A stretch of DNA of 27,745 bases from Prevotella sp. CAG:1058 (lineage in GTDB: Bacteria > Bacteroidota > Bacteroidia > Bacteroidales > Bacteroidaceae), in the NCBI GenBank assembly GCA_000433175.1, contig HF986639.1, forward strand, positions 18,211 through 45,955. Reading direction: 5' to 3'. A program made the position numbers and the translations under genes. A model generated the notes under the pieces. The model ran no database searches. It had not been told where the DNA came from and worked only from the letters and a program-made list of their open reading frames with translations. Each line of letters opens with the position of its first letter. Within the stretch, counting starts at the first letter, position 1. Positions 16,169 through 24,651 of this stretch are shown in pieces.

Positions 16169-16307
16169 ATTTATTGAATATTCCTGTAGTAAACAATCAA
16201 GTCCTGACGTGCCGCGGCTCACGGTGGTCGTTTTCGTACGGCAGTCTTGCAGCGACAATTTGTAAATGTTGCGCCAGCCGGCGCGTAGCCTGTTTTTATT
16301 GTCCATG

Positions 16308-16315
16308 CAAAATTA
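16308..16315 (-). promoter_or_regulatory. -7 box of a possible queD promoter
   Basis: TAATTTTG on the minus strand matches TAnnTTTG. The upstream TTTG is poor. A start near 16301 would give a leader of about 130 bases before queD that includes a GCGCC/GGCGC hairpin (about 16272-16285). Confidence 0.4.
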
Positions 16316-16547
16316 AGAAAATATCCTGAGAAATGCCCCTGCTACTCATAAAAATCTGTATTTGTTGCAGTTATGCCGGCCTGTGCTTCCGTTTGAATTA
16401 CAGCCCACATCGGCGTTTTGCCAGTACATGACCGTCGGGTCGCAGATGTGCCGTTTTGCGGTTTAGTATATAAAATCAGAATATTTATATAAAAAATTGT
16501 GGGGAAATGATAGTAGTGACAACTTGCAGCCCGTACTTGCCATAGGA

Positions 16548-16583
16548 TAAAAATAAAAATTGCCTTGATATCACATCAAGGCA
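16548..16583 (-). terminator. Intrinsic terminator
   Basis: On the minus strand a perfect 9-bp stem (TGCCTTGAT/ATCAAGGCA, 16561-16569 with 16575-16583) with a 5-base loop is followed by a T-rich tail (plus A-rich run 16548-16560). It is about 330 bases beyond the DUF3667 stop, too far to be its obvious terminator, and fits the candidate small RNA. Confidence 0.8.
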
Positions 16584-16653
16584 GATTCTTACTTTTTGAA
16601 TGTCTTAGTCTTTAGAATCAATGTAGCATGTAATTCTGAAAATCTCTTAATTA
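16548..16653 (-). ncRNA. Candidate small RNA or attenuated leader upstream of queD
   Basis: A promoter at 16690-16659 and an intrinsic terminator at 16583-16548 bound a segment of about 100 bases with no usable reading frame on the minus strand. This is the layout of a small RNA gene. It is also the layout of a 5' leader whose terminator controls queD-queE, which lie downstream on the same strand. A small hairpin (AGAAT/ATTCT, 16637-16614) has GCTACA in its loop (16627-16622) and ACTAAG after it (16609-16604), which recall preQ1-I riboswitches. The expected pseudoknot does not clearly form, so that identity is only a suggestion. Confidence 0.4.
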
Positions 16654-16658
16654 CGATG

Positions 16659-16690
16659 CAAATTTAGCCAAATAAATTGACCTAAGTCAA
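16659..16690 (-). promoter_or_regulatory. Promoter of the candidate small RNA / queD leader
   Basis: TATTG with its TTG at 16690-16688, a 21-base spacer and TAAATTTG (16666-16659) on the minus strand match the Bacteroidetes promoter consensus well, with one base off in the -33 element. Confidence 0.6.
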
Positions 16691-16812
16691 TAAATGCAAG
16701 TATTTTGATGAAAAAACTACGTAAACGTTTGCGAAATTTCGGTTTTAAAATCAAAATTCACAGTCGTGTAAAATTATGTTTTAAACTTGTCAATCGGCCA
16801 TGTATGTTCTTG

Positions 16813-16865
16813 ACGCCAAGCAAGCATTGTTGCATGCCGTTTGTTACATAGGCGGGGCTTGGCGT
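16813..16865. repeat. Inverted repeat downstream of the DUF3667 gene
   Basis: ACGCCAAGC (16813-16821) and its perfect complement (16857-16865) enclose 35 bases. It starts about 50 bases past the DUF3667 stop on the minus strand. No T-run follows, so a terminator role is uncertain. The rest of the gap from 16691 to 16914 shows no gene. Confidence 0.45.
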
Positions 16866-16914
16866 ACCGTAACACTTTTCATAGAGTGCCACATGGCTTC
16901 CATTCGTAAAATCC

Positions 16915-17877
16915 TCAATTCATGATTGCAGTCCAGGCAACGCTCAACGCCATCCAGCCTATTAGCAGCAAGACAAGGCAGGCAAACCATCCGACGAGCA
17001 TTTTTACCGTGTACCATGCCGTGCGCAGCAGGCTGAAGCCGTACAGCTGTTTGTAGTCATACAACAGGACGAGCAGCAATAGCCACGTTGGCATGATGTA
17101 TATGTTGTCAATCCACATGCTCCCGCCCGTGGCTGCGACGCAAACTGTTGATATCATGAGCAGTTGGGTGGCAATGAACACCTGCGAGAAGAAGCACTCC
17201 GTTATGTTCATGTTCGGACGCAGCGGCGACCGGCGGAATACGCGCATGGCAAGCAGGGCGAAAAGACTGTGGGAAAAGATTAGTTCAACGGCTTGATTGT
17301 GTTGGAAGAAAGTGGTCGTTTCCTTGAATGTGTTGATAAAAAGGTTCATTCCCTGAAGCATGTATTGCTTTCCCTCGTAAGCTCCTTCACCGCCGCTTAT
17401 GTCCACGGTTTTCTCGTTAAGCTGTTCTAGCGCGTCGGCGTAAGTCTGCTCAATCACGCCCGGGGTGAGGAAGTGTTGCACAAGAATATAAGCCGTTGTG
17501 ACGAGGAATAGCATCTTTATGGGAGGAAAATACGGAGTCTGCCGGCCTTCAAGGTAGTCGCCGATCATGTAGCCGGGACGGTAGATTAGATGCCAGAGGG
17601 TTCGCGGCAGGCTGCGGTTGCCTAGTCCCCACACCTCCAGGGCCTTGTTAAGCGCGTGGCGTAATGTGAAGCGTGTAACCCCGGCCTACTGTCCGCAGCG
17701 GGGACAGAAATTGCCCGTGAAGGCAGTGCTGCAGTTCAGGCATACGTGTGAGTCGCCTGAAAGAGGCTGCGGCGTCACTCCCTTGCGCTGCCATTCGACG
17801 AAACGCTTGGCACGGCGGTTGGCCATGCTCCGTGCAGTTAAGGCTTTTTCTTTTATGTTTTTGAAAGGATTTCCCAT
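16915..17877 (-). pseudogene. DUF3667 membrane protein interrupted by an in-frame TAG
   Basis: The frame from the ATG at 17877 to the stop at 16915 reads as one DUF3667 protein of about 320 codons, except for a TAG at 17688-17686 (codon 64). The N-terminal part carries a zinc ribbon, CLNC (C46, C49) and CPRC (C58, C61) followed by GQ. Right after the TAG the same frame continues AGVTRFTLRHAL, the expected family continuation, then about five membrane segments to the end. A single substitution, for example AAG to TAG, explains it. Readthrough or suppression would restore the full protein; otherwise only a 63-residue zinc-ribbon peptide, and possibly an internally started membrane part from 17634, would be made. 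Function of the family is unknown to me. Confidence 0.8.
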
Positions 17878-17912
17878 ACGGTAAAAATACTTAATTATAA
17901 TTTAAGCGGCTG

Positions 17913-17920
17913 CAAAGATA
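17913..17920 (-). promoter_or_regulatory. -7 box of a probable promoter for the DUF3667 gene
   Basis: TATCTTTG on the minus strand matches TAnnTTTG exactly and lies 35 bases before the ATG. No clear TTTG is placed 19-21 bases upstream. Confidence 0.55.
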
Positions 17921-17965
17921 CTAAAAAAGCATCGATACCATATAAGGGTAATTTATAACTTTTTG

Positions 17966-18011
17966 AACGTTAACCCGGACAATTTGTCATTTCGTTGTCC
18001 GGGTTAACGTT
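17966..18011. repeat. Perfect 17-bp palindrome between divergent promoters
   Basis: AACGTTAACCCGGACAA (17966-17982) and its exact complement (17995-18011) flank a 12-base centre. It lies between the DUF3667 and hflX promoters. No T-run follows on either strand in the usual place. It could be an operator-like or cruciform element, or a relic hairpin. Confidence 0.7.
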
Positions 18012-18038
18012 AAGCAAGAGTTAAGAATAATTTTTTAT

Positions 18039-18069
18039 TTTGTATTTCGACATAAAAAACGTAACTTTG
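18039..18069 (+). promoter_or_regulatory. Promoter of hflX
   Basis: TTTG (18039-18042), a 19-base spacer and TAACTTTG (18062-18069) match the Bacteroidetes consensus. The hflX ATG is 37 bases downstream. It may serve hflX, the DUF4954 gene and the first M16 gene together. Confidence 0.8.
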
Positions 18070-18106
18070 TATTTATTATATATGTATCAAAGATTAAAAT
18101 CGACTG

Positions 18107-19351
18107 ATGAAAGAATTTGTAATCTCTGAAGTAAAAGCCGAAACGGCCATTCTCGTAGGACTTATCACCCAGGAGCAGGACGAAGCCAAGACGAAAGAAT
18201 ATCTTGACGAACTCGAGTTCCTGGCCGACACGGCTGGTGCCGTGACCGTCAAGCGTTTCACACAGAAGGTGGGAGGTCCTAACCAGACTACATACGTAGG
18301 CAAAGGAAAACTTGAAGAAATAAAGCAATACATCCAGATGGAAGAGGAAGCCGAACGCGAAATCGGAATGGTGATTTTCGATGACGAGCTGTCGGCAAAG
18401 CAGATACGCAATATAGAGGGCGAACTGAAGGTGAAGATACTTGACCGCACGTCGCTCATTCTCGACATTTTCGCCATGCGTGCCCAGACGGCCAGTGCCA
18501 AGACGCAGGTCGAATTGGCCCAATACCGCTACATGTTGCCGCGTCTGCAAAGGTTGTGGACCCACCTTGAGCGTCAGGGAGGCGGTAGCGGTTCCGGCGG
18601 AGGCAAGGGTTCCGTTGGCCTGCGTGGTCCAGGCGAGACGCAGCTCGAGATGGACCGCCGTATCATCCTGCAGCGCATGTCGCTCCTCAAGCAGCGCCTT
18701 GCCGAGATAGACAAGCAGAAGACGACTCAGCGCAAAAACCGCGGACGCCTTATACGTGTAGCTCTTGTAGGTTATACCAACGTCGGTAAGTCAACCATAA
18801 TGAACCTGTTGGCAAAGAGCGAGGTGTTTGCAGAGAACAAACTCTTTGCCACACTCGACACGACTGTGCGTAAGGTGGTGATAGAGAACTTGCCTTTCCT
18901 GCTGGCAGACACCGTCGGCTTTATCCGCAAGTTGCCTACCGACCTTGTCGATTCGTTCAAGAGTACGTTGGACGAGGTGCGCGAGGCTGACCTGCTTCTG
19001 CATGTTGTAGACATATCACACCCCGATTTCGAGGAACAGATAACCGTAGTCGATAACACTCTGAAGGACTTGGGATGCGCGGACAAGCCGTCGATGATAA
19101 TCTTCAACAAAATCGATGCTTATACGTGGGTGGACAAAGAGCCCGACGACCTTACGCCTGCCACGAAGGAGAACATAACACTCGACGAACTGAAGCAGAC
19201 CTGGATGGCCAAGCTTAATGATAATTGCCTTTTCATTTCGGCCAAGAACAAGACCAACATAGAGGAAATGCGCAACACTATTTACAACCTGGTGCGCGAG
19301 CTGCATGTACAGAAATATCCGTACAACGACTTCCTTTATCCTACTGAATGA
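18107..19351 (+). CDS. hflX: GTPase HflX
   Basis: HflX is a translational GTPase-like protein that binds the large ribosomal subunit and can split or rescue stalled ribosomes, often under stress. The 414-residue product has the N-terminal HflX domain (about 1-170, with TTYVGKGKLEE at 61-71), a glycine-rich linker followed by GLRGPGETQLE (171-181), a coiled helix and the G domain. G1 is GYTNVGKST (222-230), G3 is DTVG (268-271) and G4 is NKID (334-337); a late FISAKN is the G5 motif. It leads a plus-strand run: the DUF4954 gene starts 36 bases after its stop. Confidence 0.97.
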   Translation: MKEFVISEVKAETAILVGLITQEQDEAKTKEYLDELEFLADTAGAVTVKRFTQKVGGPNQTTYVGKGKLEEIKQYIQMEEEAEREIGMVIFDDELSAKQIRNIEGELKVKILDRTSLILDIFAMRAQTASAKTQVELAQYRYMLPRLQRLWTHLERQGGGSGSGGGKGSVGLRGPGETQLEMDRRIILQRMSLLKQRLAEIDKQKTTQRKNRGRLIRVALVGYTNVGKSTIMNLLAKSEVFAENKLFATLDTTVRKVVIENLPFLLADTVGFIRKLPTDLVDSFKSTLDEVREADLLLHVVDISHPDFEEQITVVDNTLKDLGCADKPSMIIFNKIDAYTWVDKEPDDLTPATKENITLDELKQTWMAKLNDNCLFISAKNKTNIEEMRNTIYNLVRELHVQKYPYNDFLYPTE

Positions 19352-19387
19352 TTCTTTTACCACATTAACAGTTAAAATATTAATGCC

Positions 19388-21208
19388 ATGTACGATTACA
19401 GATTGTTGTCGGACGAGGAGATCGGAATACTCGAAGAGAATGGTTGTACGGCCGAAGACTGGACCAGCCTGAACGTAGACTACGATTTCAACCCTGCCTT
19501 TATCAGGAATGTGAGGTTTTACGGCACGGTAAACCTCGGCGTGTTCGAGAAGAATATTGAAGTTACAAACGGCTTCATGAAGCATTCGGGGATAAGCAAT
19601 GCCACGCTGCGCAATGTCACCATAGGCGACAACTGTCTGATTGAGAATGTCGGATGCTACATCAACAACTATGTAATCGGCGACGAGTGCTGCATCTGTA
19701 ACGTGGCTACCATGGAGACAACGGCCGAGGCAACCTTCGGCGAAGGTAACACGATATCGGTCCTCAACGAAGCAGGCAATGGCAATGTGGTGCTGTTCCG
19801 CGGCTTGACGGCCAACATCGCTGTGCTAATGGTGTCGCACCAGGATGACAAGGATTTGTCTGCGGCATTGAAAACGATGGCGAGGAACGACATAAGCCAG
19901 CGGCTTGCAGACAGGGGAACGATAGGTAACCGCGTGCGGATAACCAAAACCACGGAGATAACTAATACCAACATCGACGATAATTGCGAGGTTAACGGTG
20001 CTTGCCGGCTCAGCGACTGTACTCTCGCCGCAGCTCCTGACGACAGTGTTTACATAGGTTCGGGCGTTATATGCGAGAACTCAATAATAGCCGACGGCTC
20101 TTCTGTGCTAAACAGTGCAAAGGTCTTCAACTGTTATGTGGGCGAAGCTTGCCAGATAACCAACGGTTTTACAGCCGAAAGCAGCCTGTTTTTCGCCAAC
20201 ACGTATATGGCAAACGGTGAGGCGTGCGCCGCATTCTGCGGCCCGTTTTCGGCAAGCCATCACAAGAGTTCGCTGCTTATCGGCTGCATGACTTCTTTTT
20301 ATAATGCCGGTTCTTGCACTAATTTCAGCAACCATGCGTACAAGATGGGCCCTGTGCATTACGGCACTTTGGAGCGTGGAAGCAAGACGGCCAGCGGCTC
20401 GCATACGCTTCTGCCTGCTACGATAGGGGCTTTCTCGATGTGCATGGGTAAGATATCCGGCCACCCTGACACGCGCAGGCTGCCTTTCTCTTACATTATT
20501 GGTACAGGCCGAGACACCATACTGGTGCCCGGAAAGAATATCGCCACGGTCGGGCTTTACCGTGACATAAGCAAATGGCCGAGGCGCGACGTAAGAATGG
20601 AGTCGGCCAAGAATACGCTCATAAACTATGATTGGCTCAGTCCGTTCACAATTAATGAGATAATGGAAGGACGCGAAGAGTTGGGCCGCCTGCTCCGTAT
20701 ACAGGGCGAGGACGCCGCAGTTTACGAGTACGAAGGCTGCAAGATGAGCGGTAAGTCGTTGCGTCGCGGCCTGCGGTTGTACGACATGGCCGTCGAGCTT
20801 TTTATCGGCGAGGTGCTCATGTCGCACGACCTTGACGACAGGTGCGCGGCTTCAGGTGCAGGCGGATGGAGCGACTTGTCGGGATTACTGTTGCCGTCTT
20901 CCGAGGTGGAGCGTGTCATTGAGAAGATAAAGTTGGGCATTATAAGCACCGTCAACGACCTGACCGAAGTATTCGTAGCCTATAACGACATGTACGGCGA
21001 ATACCTGTGGACGTTTACAGTCAGCCTTATCAAGTATTATTTAGGTAAGGACGAACTTACCGAAGAAGATTTCGAGTTGATGCGCGAGCGTGGAAAAGCC
21101 GCCCGAGAGGCATGGCTCGACGAGATAAGACGTGATGCCGAGAAAGAGTTTTCGATGGGCGACGTCGACCGTGCCACGCTCGACAAGTTCCTCGCCCAAC
21201 TGTCATGA
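19388..21208 (+). CDS. DUF4954 family protein with left-handed beta-helix repeats
   Basis: The 606-residue protein matches what I know of DUF4954, a family largely confined to Bacteroidetes. Residues about 40-330 contain repeated short hydrophobic hexapeptide-like turns (for example VTIGDNCLIENVG, YVIGDECCICNVA, VYIGSGVICENS), the pattern of a left-handed beta helix seen in acyl- and nucleotidyltransferases. The C-terminal third is helical and charged. No signal peptide is seen, so it is likely cytosolic. An enzymatic role with a sugar or nucleotide-sugar substrate is only an inference from the fold. It lies 36 bases after hflX and 52 bases before an M16 peptidase gene, suggesting one transcript. 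Confidence 0.82.
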   Translation: MYDYRLLSDEEIGILEENGCTAEDWTSLNVDYDFNPAFIRNVRFYGTVNLGVFEKNIEVTNGFMKHSGISNATLRNVTIGDNCLIENVGCYINNYVIGDECCICNVATMETTAEATFGEGNTISVLNEAGNGNVVLFRGLTANIAVLMVSHQDDKDLSAALKTMARNDISQRLADRGTIGNRVRITKTTEITNTNIDDNCEVNGACRLSDCTLAAAPDDSVYIGSGVICENSIIADGSSVLNSAKVFNCYVGEACQITNGFTAESSLFFANTYMANGEACAAFCGPFSASHHKSSLLIGCMTSFYNAGSCTNFSNHAYKMGPVHYGTLERGSKTASGSHTLLPATIGAFSMCMGKISGHPDTRRLPFSYIIGTGRDTILVPGKNIATVGLYRDISKWPRRDVRMESAKNTLINYDWLSPFTINEIMEGREELGRLLRIQGEDAAVYEYEGCKMSGKSLRRGLRLYDMAVELFIGEVLMSHDLDDRCAASGAGGWSDLSGLLLPSSEVERVIEKIKLGIISTVNDLTEVFVAYNDMYGEYLWTFTVSLIKYYLGKDELTEEDFELMRERGKAAREAWLDEIRRDAEKEFSMGDVDRATLDKFLAQLS

Positions 21209-21260
21209 CAGGGCTTCAGGCATGTAAGACTATCGTAATTTCAACCTTAACACTATTAAT

Positions 21261-24167
21261 ATGAGAAATTTTAGATCAGCGTTTTTTGTATTCCTGCTCG
21301 CCTTGGTGTTGCCGCTTACGGCAAAGGAATACAAGTATCAGACCGTCAAAGGCGACCTGACGAAGACACGCATCTACACGTTGGACAACGGCCTGACGGT
21401 GTATTTGTCGGTAAACAACGAGAAACCGCGCATTCAAACGTACATAGCCGTGCGTACCGGAAGCCGCAACGACCCACCTGAAACGACAGGTCTTGCACAC
21501 TATCTTGAGCACCTAATGTTCAAGGGCACACGCCAGTTTGGAACGATAGACGCGGCTAAAGAAGCCGTACTGCTCGACTCAATACAAAACCGTTTCGAGG
21601 TTTACCGCACGCTGAAAGACTCGCTTCAACGCCGCGCTTACTATCAGCAGATTGACAGCCTGTCGCAGCTCGCCGCAAAATATTTCATCCCCAACGAGTA
21701 CGACAAGCTGATGTCGTCTATCGGAGCGCAAGGAACCAATGCTTATACAAGCAACGACGTTACCTGCTATGTAGAGAACATACCGGCCAACGAGATTGAA
21801 AACTGGGCGCGCATAGAGTCAGACCGTTTTCAGAACATGATCATCCGCGGTTTTCACACCGAGCTCGAAGCCGTGTATGAGGAGTACAACATCGGTCTCG
21901 GCGACGACAATCAGAAACTGTTTACAGCCATGAACGCCTTGCTCTTTCCCGGACATCCGTATGGCACACAGACAACCATCGGAACACAGGAGCACCTGAA
22001 GAATCCGTCGATTGTAAACATTAAAAACTATTTTAAGCGTTACTATGTGCCCAACAACGTGGCTATCTGCATGGCGGGCGACTTCGACCCAGACAAGGTT
22101 ATTGCCATAATCGACAAGTATTTCGGCACATGGAAGCCCAATCCCAACCTCTCACAGCCTGAATATGCACCAATACCAGACCGCACCGCGCCTGCCGACA
22201 CAACGGTTGTAGGCCATGAGTCAGAGCGCATATACATGGCATGGAAATTCGATAAGGCAGCATCATTCCAGGCTGATACCCTCGATGTTATCTGCGATAT
22301 GCTGTCTAACGGCAAAGCCGGACTGATGGATCTTGACCTCGACCAGCAGATGAAATGGCTCGGCGGTGGTGCTTTCACTTATCCGCTGGCTGAATATTCT
22401 GGCTTTGTTGTAGCCGGATTCCCAAAGGAAGGACAGTCGCTTGATGATGTCAAGACTCTGCTTCTCGGTGAGATTGAGAAGTTAAAGAAGGGCGAGTTCA
22501 GCGAAGACTTGCTTAAAGCAGTCATAAACAATAAGAAACTTGATTTTTACATATCACTCGAAAGCAACGAAGATCGCGCCAATATGTTTGTCGATGCATT
22601 TATAAACAGGCAGAAGTGGAGTGACGTTGTTGGCCGGCTCGACCGCATTTCAAAGATAACTAAACAGCAGATTGTGGACTTTGCAAACAGTCACTTTAAA
22701 GACAACTACATCGCTGTTTACAAGCGTATCGGCGAAGACAAGTCTATCAAGAAGATAGACAAGCCGCAGATTACCGCCATACCTGCCAACCGCGACCTCC
22801 AGAGCAAGTTTGTAACTGATATCATTAACTCGAAGACTGAATCAATACAGCCTAAATTCGTTGATTTCAATAAGGATCTCCCAAAGAGCGAGATTAAGAA
22901 AGGTCTGCCGGTGCTCTACGTTAAGAACACTGAGAACGGCCGCTTCGCGCTGAACTATTACTACAAGTTCGGTGAGACGAGCGACAAGTGGTTGCCGTAT
23001 GCGGCTGAATATTTCAAATATCTCGGCACAGACAAGATGACAGCCGAGCAGCTGAAACAGAAGTTCTATGAGCTGGCTTGCTCGTATTACATCAATGTCG
23101 GGTCAAGAGCAATGTCTGTCAGCATCAGTGGTCTGGCAGAGAATATGCCTGAGGCAATGAAACTTATGGAAGACTTCATCGCCAATGCAAAGGTTGACAA
23201 AGATGCTTACGAAAAATATGTAGACATTGTTGAGAAGTCGCGCGCTGACAACAAGCTCAACCAAAGAGTAAACTTCAGCAGACTGCAGTATTATGGAATG
23301 TATGGCAAATATAACTCTGCACTCAATTCCCCATCGACAGCAGAACTGAAAGAGATGGATCCTCAGAAGCTTGTTGACATGATTAAGGATCTGAAGAACT
23401 ACAAACACAGCGTTCTGTACTATGGTCCGATGGATTTGAAAGAATTTACTGCTATAGTAAAAAAGGAACATAAAACTGCGAAGAAACTTGCTGACGTTCC
23501 GCAGAACAAGCCGTACAAGATGCAGCAGACAACCCAGAATGAGGTCTACATCGCTCCTTACGACGCAAAGAACATTTATATGATTCAGTATCACAACGAC
23601 GGTAAGACATGGAATGCAGAGCAGGAACCTATCGCTGCGCTCTTTAATGAATATTATGGAGGCGGTATGAACTCTATCGTATTCCAGGAGTTGCGCGAGG
23701 CACGCGGACTTGCTTACAGCGCATTCGCTATGTATGGCACTCCGGGCTATAAGGATGACACAGAATATGCCTATACATACATCATCTCTCAGAATGACAA
23801 GATGATGGACTGCATCAACACCTTCAACAGCATCCTGAACACAATGCCAAAGTCAGAAAAGGCATTTGAGCTGTCAAAGCAGGCCCTTATGAAGCGTCTT
23901 GCTACATCGCGTACTACCAAGTTCAGTATTATTAACGCATACCTCAATGCTGAAGATCTCGGCATCGACTACGACATCAACAAGAAGATTTATGAGGCTG
24001 TTCCTTCAATGACAATGGACGACGTTGCCAAGTTTGAGAAAGAACACATGGCAAACAAGCCTTACCGCTACATGATTCTCGGCGATGAGAAGCAGCTCGA
24101 CATGAAAGCTCTTGAAAAGATCGGACCTGTAAAGAGGCTTACAACTGAGGAAATCTTCGGATATTAA
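21261..24167 (+). CDS. M16 family (insulinase-like) zinc peptidase, copy 1
   Basis: M16 peptidases are clam-shell zinc proteases that degrade peptides enclosed in their chamber. The 968-residue product has a signal peptide (residues 1-21, cleavage near LTA-KE), so it acts in the periplasm or outside. The inverted zinc motif HxxEH is HYLEH at 80-84 (H80, E83, H84), and the third ligand is probably E201 in ELEAVYEEY. The second half contains the ELREARGLAYSAF segment with the conserved R/Y pair of the non-catalytic M16 domain. No promoter is obvious in the 52-base gap, so it is probably expressed with hflX and the DUF4954 gene. A hairpin repeat of the 15+7 family follows. It is paralogous to the gene at 24652. 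Confidence 0.94.
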   Translation: MRNFRSAFFVFLLALVLPLTAKEYKYQTVKGDLTKTRIYTLDNGLTVYLSVNNEKPRIQTYIAVRTGSRNDPPETTGLAHYLEHLMFKGTRQFGTIDAAKEAVLLDSIQNRFEVYRTLKDSLQRRAYYQQIDSLSQLAAKYFIPNEYDKLMSSIGAQGTNAYTSNDVTCYVENIPANEIENWARIESDRFQNMIIRGFHTELEAVYEEYNIGLGDDNQKLFTAMNALLFPGHPYGTQTTIGTQEHLKNPSIVNIKNYFKRYYVPNNVAICMAGDFDPDKVIAIIDKYFGTWKPNPNLSQPEYAPIPDRTAPADTTVVGHESERIYMAWKFDKAASFQADTLDVICDMLSNGKAGLMDLDLDQQMKWLGGGAFTYPLAEYSGFVVAGFPKEGQSLDDVKTLLLGEIEKLKKGEFSEDLLKAVINNKKLDFYISLESNEDRANMFVDAFINRQKWSDVVGRLDRISKITKQQIVDFANSHFKDNYIAVYKRIGEDKSIKKIDKPQITAIPANRDLQSKFVTDIINSKTESIQPKFVDFNKDLPKSEIKKGLPVLYVKNTENGRFALNYYYKFGETSDKWLPYAAEYFKYLGTDKMTAEQLKQKFYELACSYYINVGSRAMSVSISGLAENMPEAMKLMEDFIANAKVDKDAYEKYVDIVEKSRADNKLNQRVNFSRLQYYGMYGKYNSALNSPSTAELKEMDPQKLVDMIKDLKNYKHSVLYYGPMDLKEFTAIVKKEHKTAKKLADVPQNKPYKMQQTTQNEVYIAPYDAKNIYMIQYHNDGKTWNAEQEPIAALFNEYYGGGMNSIVFQELREARGLAYSAFAMYGTPGYKDDTEYAYTYIISQNDKMMDCINTFNSILNTMPKSEKAFELSKQALMKRLATSRTTKFSIINAYLNAEDLGIDYDINKKIYEAVPSMTMDDVAKFEKEHMANKPYRYMILGDEKQLDMKALEKIGPVKRLTTEEIFGY

Positions 24168-24221
24168 TCAGTTTAAAACAAAAAATCATCAGTGATTATT
24201 TATCATTGATTTACAATTAAT

Positions 24222-24260
24222 AAAAGGTTACCTACTGCATTGCAAAAGGTAACCTTTTTT
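24222..24260. repeat. 22-base-period hairpin repeat, copy C (two units)
   Basis: AAAAGGTTACCTACT (24222-24236), spacer GCATTGC and AAAAGGTAACCTTTT (24244-24258) form a hairpin matching at 13 of 15 positions, followed by two more T. It begins 54 bases after the first M16 stop and may serve as its terminator. Confidence 0.8.
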
Positions 24261-24392
24261 CTCGTACTATATCATTCTGTGCATTTTACACCTACAAATC
24301 GGATGTTATTGTAATATATAAAGGATTTTATCGCACAAATGAATAAATAATACTGACAAGCGCAATATATTTTATAATTAAAATTAAGATTG

Positions 24393-24424
24393 TTTGTTTT
24401 GGTTGAGTAAAATTTATAATTTTG
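24393..24424 (+). promoter_or_regulatory. Promoter of the second M16 gene
   Basis: TTTG (24393-24396), a 20-base spacer and TAATTTTG (24417-24424) match the Bacteroidetes consensus. The ATG is 227 bases downstream, leaving a long leader. Confidence 0.7.
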
Positions 24425-24651
24425 CATTCAAATAATAAGGGCAATACATGCATTATATGTAAGTGGATTAGCTTTCTTGCACTTGTGACATCTGCCAGAC
24501 AATAATAATACGCAATACAAACAGATATTCTTATAAATCGGACTTGCCGGTCGTATTATTATACTTGACACTTTCTCAGCACTGCATTGACAACTATCCC
24601 AAACGGATATTATTGTATTATGATATTTTTAATATTAAAACATAATTGAGT
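24425..24651 (+). other. Long leader of the second M16 gene with an AT-rich inverted repeat
   Basis: About 220 transcribed but apparently non-coding bases. ATAATAATACG (24502-24512) and its complement (24552-24562) form an 11-bp stem around a 39-base loop. No known riboswitch was recognised. The region could hold a second, unrecognised promoter closer to the gene. Confidence 0.45.

Noticed and set aside
16614..16637. Firm assignment of a preQ1-I riboswitch
   Set aside because: Two short motifs match, but the loop and tail do not form the expected pseudoknot; kept only as a hypothesis in the findings.
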